Source: CAVPRW01 sp046727435 [NCBI: bacterium] (lineage in GTDB: Bacteria > Tectomicrobia > Entotheonellia > J063). Taken from it: a stretch of DNA of 21,843 bases. Both the position numbers and the translations under genes were made by a program. Positions 21,493-21,843 of this stretch are shown here, piece by piece. Where the stretch lies: positions 1 to 21,843 of the forward strand of contig JBKPCR010000454.1 of the NCBI GenBank assembly GCA_046727435.1, written 5' to 3'. Under the pieces are notes generated by a model. That model did not search any database, was not told where the DNA came from, and worked only from the letters and a program-made list of their open reading frames with translations. Positions within the stretch are counted from its first letter, which is position 1; each line of letters begins with the position of its first letter.

Positions 21493-21843
21493 TTAGTTGG
21501 GCAGCCATGCCGCTGCCCTGATTTCACCGAACTCCCGCCCGATCTTGGCCCAGGAATCGCCAGCGTCGTCGCTGATGTATACCTCTCCGAACAGGCTGAA
21601 GGCCAGGATGCGGTTCGCCTCAGCCGAGTGCGTCGCCAGGCCCCAGATGGTTGAGTTGGCCGGTGCGGGGAGTGTGAGAATTTCCCACGTCTCTCCCGCG
21701 TCAGTGGAGCGCAGCACATGGCCTCTCTCTCCGGTCGTGGTCTCGCCACAGCCGGCATAGAGTACTCCAGGATCATCGGCCTTGACGGCGATGCCCCGCG
21801 CATAGGGCAGAGGCCATTTCGCTTTGACGCCGAGCGGCTGCCA
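21493..21843 (-). CDS. BNR/Asp-box beta-propeller protein, C-terminal part
   Basis: The frame is open from the right edge and ends at 21493, giving the last 116 residues of a larger protein. Two Asp-box motifs are seen: STDAGETW and SDDAGDSW (S-x-D-x-G-x-[TS]-W), with the typical intervening beta strands (NRILAFSLFGEVYI). This is the fold of sialidase/sortilin-like or photosystem-stability-factor-like propellers, often annotated as exo-alpha-sialidase or glycosyl hydrolase although most are not. The start and any signal peptide lie outside the window. Position supports cotranscription with the Abhydrolase_10 gene. Confidence 0.7.
   Translation of the reverse strand, partial: WQPLGVKAKWPLPYARGIAVKADDPGVLYAGCGETTTGERGHVLRSTDAGETWEILTLPAPANSTIWGLATHSAEANRILAFSLFGEVYISDDAGDSWAKIGREFGEIRAAAWLPN

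Noticed and set aside
1-21843. CRISPR array, tRNA/rRNA genes, transposase genes, prophage genes
   Set aside because: Looked for on both strands; no regular repeats, no tRNA-like cloverleaf with T-loop, and no transposase or integrase motifs were seen.

Overview
The window reads as a chromosomal piece of an uncultured, GC-rich Gram-negative-type bacterium. Supporting signs are a two-subunit glycine decarboxylase, a Ctp protease with a lipobox, a Sec-type signal on a haloperoxidase, frequent GTG starts, and accessory families (Uma2, DUF433, MntA/HepT, winged-helix/AAA/TPR regulators, Abhydrolase_10) that are abundant in Tectomicrobia/Entotheonella-like, NC10/Rokubacteria-like and deltaproteobacterial genomes. 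That placement is inference only; no rRNA or phylogenetic marker besides uvrB lies in the window.

Positions 1-7,365 (all minus strand) hold a metabolic block in transcription order etfB, etfA, a lipoprotein C-terminal processing protease (ctp), gcvT, gcvH, gcvPA and gcvPB (cut by the window edge). The P, T and H proteins of the glycine cleavage system are encoded together and the L protein (lipoamide dehydrogenase) is not in view. An electron-transfer flavoprotein sits at the head of the run. Just upstream, 7,571-7,870, is a 99-residue protein with a weak chorismate-mutase type II resemblance. It lies behind a long, strongly structured leader that carries a near-consensus promoter (8,166-8,193) and a strong intrinsic terminator (7,905-7,934) placed between promoter and start codon, with two upstream segments able to form competing hairpins. 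This is an attenuator-like architecture and one of the two most interesting items here.

Positions 8,416-11,311 (plus) hold uvrB, followed with a 4-base ATGA overlap by a Uma2-family nuclease-like gene and then a DUF433 gene. A second, truncated Uma2 copy (about 11,460-11,735) ends at a perfect 9-bp hairpin next to the stop codon of a secreted vanadium-dependent haloperoxidase (11,779-13,053, minus) that retains the expected vanadate-binding residues.

Positions 13,475-17,125 (plus, divergent from the haloperoxidase) encode a large regulator: winged helix, degenerate class III cyclase-like domain, AAA ATPase, TPR array. One in-frame TAG at 14,126 splits it into two reading frames. The TAG lies inside a good Shine-Dalgarno sequence 9 bases ahead of a GTG, so the locus is either a fresh nonsense mutant or a split two-protein version.

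Positions 17,126-19,118 are an accessory patch on the minus strand: gene remnants (TPR tail, DUF2283 fragment), a PIN toxin with its antitoxin, an unrecognised small gene, and an MntA/HepT pair. A palindrome-rich spacer (19,332-19,453) follows. The window ends with an Abhydrolase_10 protein and the C-terminal end of a BNR/Asp-box beta-propeller, both on the minus strand.
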